The notes under the pieces were generated by a model. The model was not told where the DNA came from. It saw nothing but the letters and a program-made list of their open reading frames with translations, and ran no database searches. The translations under genes and the position numbers were made by a program. A stretch of 8,679 nt of DNA. Source: Actinomycetes bacterium (GTDB taxonomy: Bacteria > Actinomycetota > Acidimicrobiia > Acidimicrobiales > RAAP-2). This document shows positions 6,807-8,679 of the stretch, piece after piece; position 1 is the stretch's first letter; each line of letters starts with the position of its first letter. The stretch covers positions 1 through 8,679 of the forward strand of contig JAJYYT010000074.1 of the NCBI GenBank assembly GCA_021800645.1, written 5' to 3'.

Positions 6807-6904
6807 GCGTCCCACGAAATTCCCCAAAACGTCAGATGAGATCCTGAACTGAATTCCGCCTGCTCCTGCGGCGTCGCTCGGGCGCTCCCTCACGACGCAT
6901 CCCG

Positions 6905-6960
6905 GGTCCTGCCCGTGCCGCAGGACCGAGATCGCAGCCGTCGGCGCTCGGGGCACGAGC
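6905..6960 (-). terminator. Two hairpins after pdxT, possible terminator
   Basis: The 185-nt gap between pdxT and yebC (6790-6974) has two perfect inverted repeats near the pdxT end. The first has 5-bp arms GCTCG/CGAGC (6956-6960 with 6946-6950, 5-nt loop), beginning 14 nt after the stop. The second has 8-bp arms GGTCCTGC/GCAGGACC (6920-6927 with 6905-6912, 7-nt loop). No T-run follows either, so termination would be of the U-poor type common in actinobacteria or Rho-dependent. The yebC-proximal part (6820-6860) is relatively AT-rich and includes TTTT after a weak imperfect stem; I see no confident promoter there. Confidence 0.45.
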
Positions 6961-6974
6961 CCAGGCAGGGCATG

Positions 6975-7649
6975 CTAGCGCCGCACCCCTGGCGCGCACC
7001 CGAGCGGAGGGTGCGTGGGGGCTCGGTCCCTCTCGCGTCGATGCGACGCCACCATCCGAGCGAAGAGCTGCTGCACGCGTCGGTCCGAGGTCAGCTCGGG
7101 ATGGAAGGTCGTGGCGAGCACGTGGCCCTGCCGCAGCACCACCGGAGCCCTTCGGCCCTCCGAGCCCTCCGTCGCGAGGACCTCCGCGTCGCCCCAGACC
7201 TCGGTGACCAGCGGAGCGCGGATGAAGACCGCCGGGAGGGGCCCTCCCTCGGCTCCGAGCACGTCCCCGACAGGTTCCACTTCTCCTTCGAAGGAGAACC
7301 GCTGCGGCCCGTAGCCGTTCCTTCGGACCGCGCAGTCCAACGCTCCGAACGACCGCTGATCGGGCCGGCCGTCCTCGACCCGGCGGGCGAGGAGGATCAG
7401 CCCGGCACAGGTGCCGAACGTGGGAAGGCCGGCGGCGATCGCATCGTCGACCGGTCCGAACAGGCCCGAGGAGTCGAGCAGCATCGAGAGCGTCGTCGAC
7501 TCGCCGCCCGGCAGCACCAGTCCCTCGATCCCCTCCAAGTCGGCCACGCGCCGCACGCGGCGGGTCACCAGGCCCACCTGACCAAACGCGACCTCGTGCT
7601 CCCGGACGTCGCCTTGGAGGGCGAGGACGCCGACGGTCGCCGCCGGCAC
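6975..7649 (-). CDS. pdxT: PdxT, glutaminase subunit of PLP synthase
   Basis: Class I glutamine amidotransferase that releases ammonia from glutamine and feeds it to PdxS for pyridoxal 5'-phosphate synthesis. From GTG 7649 the protein is 224 aa. The N-terminus is VGVLALQGDVREHEV (6-20), followed by the oxyanion region LVLPGGEST (44-52) and nucleophile Cys81 in GTCAGLILLA. RNGYGPQRFSFE (110-121) is the PdxS-interface segment; FIRAPLV is at 142-148, and the catalytic His183/Glu185 in TFHPELT. All triad residues are present. The protein is some 20-30 residues longer than typical through a basic, proline-containing tail (203-224). GTG is the only start codon between the pdxS stop and the conserved N-terminus; its Shine-Dalgarno is weak. 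It begins 8 nt after the pdxS stop, so the two are clearly co-transcribed. Confidence 0.95.
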   Translation of the reverse strand: MPAATVGVLALQGDVREHEVAFGQVGLVTRRVRRVADLEGIEGLVLPGGESTTLSMLLDSSGLFGPVDDAIAAGLPTFGTCAGLILLARRVEDGRPDQRSFGALDCAVRRNGYGPQRFSFEGEVEPVGDVLGAEGGPLPAVFIRAPLVTEVWGDAEVLATEGSEGRRAPVVLRQGHVLATTFHPELTSDRRVQQLFARMVASHRRERDRAPTHPPLGCAPGVRR

Positions 7650-7657
7650 CTCGACCG

Positions 7658-8554
7658 CTACCAGCCGCGCTCGGCCAGACGCTCGGCGAGCTCGGACAGC
7701 TCCTCGCCGCGCATGGCCTCGCCCAGCCCGCGGCTGACCTTCGCGACGTGCTCGGCATCCTCGTAATGGGTCGTCGCCTCCACGATCGCCCGCGCCCGGC
7801 GCGCCGGGTCCTCGCTCTTGAAGATGCCCGAGCCGACGAACACCGCCTCTGCGCCGAGCTGCATCACGAGCGACGCGTCCGCGGGCGTCGCGATGCCGCC
7901 TGCGCAGAACAGCGGCACGGGCAGCTTGCCGGTCTCCGCGATCTCCCGCACGAGCCCGACGGGGGCCGCGAGCTGCTTCGCCCACGCGTACAGCTCGGCG
8001 CTGTCCGCCTGCGTGAGCTTGCGGATGTCCCCGACGATGGATCGCAGGTGGCGCACCGCCTCCACGATGTTGCCCGTCCCGGCCTCTCCCTTCGAACGGA
8101 TCATCGCGGCACCCTCGGAGATCCGCCGCAGCGCCTCACCGAGGTTGGTCGCGCCGCAGACGAACGGGACGGTGAAGGCCCACTTGTCGATGTGGTGGGC
8201 CTCGTCGGCGGGGGTGAGCACCTCGCTCTCGTCGACGTAGTCGACTCCGAGCGCTTGGAGCACCTGTGCCTCGGCGAAGTGCCCGATGCGGGCCTTCGCC
8301 ATCACCGGGATCGTGACGGCTTTCTGGATGCCCTCGATCAGCGCAGGATCGCTCATCCTCGCCACGCCACCCTCACGGCGGATGTCGGCCGGCACGCGCT
8401 CGAGCGCCATCACCGAGACCGCGCCGGCGTCCTCGGCGATCTTGGCCTGCTCGGCGTCGACGACGTCCATGATCACCCCGCCACGCAGCATGTCCGCGAG
8501 CCCCCGCTTCACGGTGAAGGTCCCGGTCTCACGTCCCCCGTTCGCCGTCGTCAT
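7658..8554 (-). CDS. pdxS: PdxS, PLP synthase catalytic subunit
   Basis: Makes pyridoxal 5'-phosphate from ribose 5-phosphate, glyceraldehyde 3-phosphate and ammonia delivered by PdxT; a (beta/alpha)8 barrel that assembles as a dodecamer. From ATG 8554 the protein is 298 aa, typical. It carries [11 protein letters not shown] (27-37; Asp30), [19 protein letters not shown] (49-67), the Schiff-base lysine in [12 protein letters not shown] (Lys87), [10 protein letters not shown] (108-117), the second lysine and phosphate site [10 protein letters not shown] (153-162; Lys155), and [12 protein letters not shown] and VFVGSGIF phosphate loops near the C-terminus. ATG 8554 is preferred over in-frame ATG 8563: AGGA lies 8 nt upstream, and a TAGGAT -10 element lies exactly 7 nt upstream, while ATG 8563 has no usable ribosome site. 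pdxT follows after 8 nt. Confidence 0.97.
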   Translation of the reverse strand: MTTANGGRETGTFTVKRGLADMLRGGVIMDVVDAEQAKIAEDAGAVSVMALERVPADIRREGGVARMSDPALIEGIQKAVTIPVMAKARIGHFAEAQVLQALGVDYVDESEVLTPADEAHHIDKWAFTVPFVCGATNLGEALRRISEGAAMIRSKGEAGTGNIVEAVRHLRSIVGDIRKLTQADSAELYAWAKQLAAPVGLVREIAETGKLPVPLFCAGGIATPADASLVMQLGAEAVFVGSGIFKSEDPARRARAIVEATTHYEDAEHVAKVSRGLGEAMRGEELSELAERLAERGW

Positions 8555-8561
8555 GGCGCCC

Positions 8562-8567
8562 ATCCTA
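8562..8567 (-). promoter_or_regulatory. Candidate -10 element of pdxS-pdxT
   Basis: TAGGAT on the minus strand fits TANNNT and is followed by 7 nt and then ATG 8554, predicting a leaderless transcript. The same bases contain AGGA at Shine-Dalgarno spacing, so the element could instead be a ribosome site on a longer transcript. No -35 hexamer is evident. Confidence 0.45.
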
Positions 8568-8679
8568 CCGGGTGTGCCGGTCGCGCCCCGCCATGGAGGC
8601 GGCGCCGCTATGTGCCGTTCCCCGCGTGCCCGTCTCGTGCGGCGCCGCCGCGCCGAGCAGCCCCTAGAGCTCGGCCAGC
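8568..8679. other. Upstream region of pdxS; possible end of another gene
   Basis: About 110 nt of GC-rich sequence. The 10-nt palindrome GCGGCGCCGC occurs twice, at 8599-8608 and 8639-8648, 40 nt apart centre to centre. On the minus strand the extreme right edge can be read as four codons LAEL and a TAG (8664-8666), which could be the last codons of an upstream co-oriented gene, but this is too short to identify. No divergent MocR/PdxR-type regulator gene is visible within the window. Confidence 0.3.

Noticed and set aside
1..8679. Mobile elements, CRISPR arrays, tRNA/rRNA genes, defence or biosynthetic systems
   Set aside because: None seen; no transposase, spaced repeats or cloverleaf, and nearly all sequence is accounted for by conserved housekeeping genes.

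Overview
The window is a GC-rich, densely packed stretch of bacterial chromosome. All nine recognisable genes are on the minus strand, so transcription runs from high to low coordinates. In that order they are pdxS, pdxT, a yebC/TACO1-family gene, ruvC, ruvA, ruvB, yajC, secD and secF; secF runs off the left edge. From general knowledge, this order (PLP synthase, YebC, Holliday-junction machinery, then YajC-SecD-SecF) is a familiar Actinomycetota neighbourhood, seen in similar form in mycobacteria. Frequent GTG starts, TANNNT-type -10 elements without a clear -35, and a CGAAC-N4-GTTCG LexA box all fit an actinobacterium. A deep-branching lineage is possible, but the genus cannot be told from this sequence.

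Layout, right to left. Positions 8555-8679 are upstream DNA with a probable pdxS promoter and perhaps the last codons of another gene. pdxS (7658-8554) and pdxT (6975-7649) form a two-gene unit making pyridoxal 5'-phosphate. A 185-nt gap with two hairpins follows, then yebC (6040-6789) with a strong Shine-Dalgarno. After a 44-nt gap comes ruvC-ruvA-ruvB (5995 down to 3805), joined by 4-nt stop/start overlaps. A 208-nt gap with two abutting hairpins and a candidate promoter separates it from yajC-secD-secF (3596 to beyond position 1), where yajC and secD also overlap by 4 nt.

How the genes work together: PdxS and PdxT form the glutamine-dependent PLP synthase. YebC is a translation-associated or regulatory factor. 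RuvC, RuvA and RuvB branch-migrate and cut Holliday junctions. YajC, SecD and SecF are the accessory membrane complex that uses the proton gradient to help Sec-dependent export.

The most interesting signal is a perfect match to the Gram-positive/actinobacterial LexA operator, whose centre falls exactly at the ruvC start codon. It lies directly downstream of a TAGCGT -10 element placed so that the transcript would begin at the GTG. This predicts a leaderless, SOS-controlled ruvCAB operon whose operator is partly coding sequence. Other points are a likely leaderless pdxS start, loss in both SecD and SecF of the acidic residue in their shared Gly-x-Asp motif, and long acidic or low-complexity extensions on SecF and YajC. 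I found no mobile element, CRISPR array, RNA gene or previously undescribed multi-gene system; this is mostly a conserved housekeeping region.
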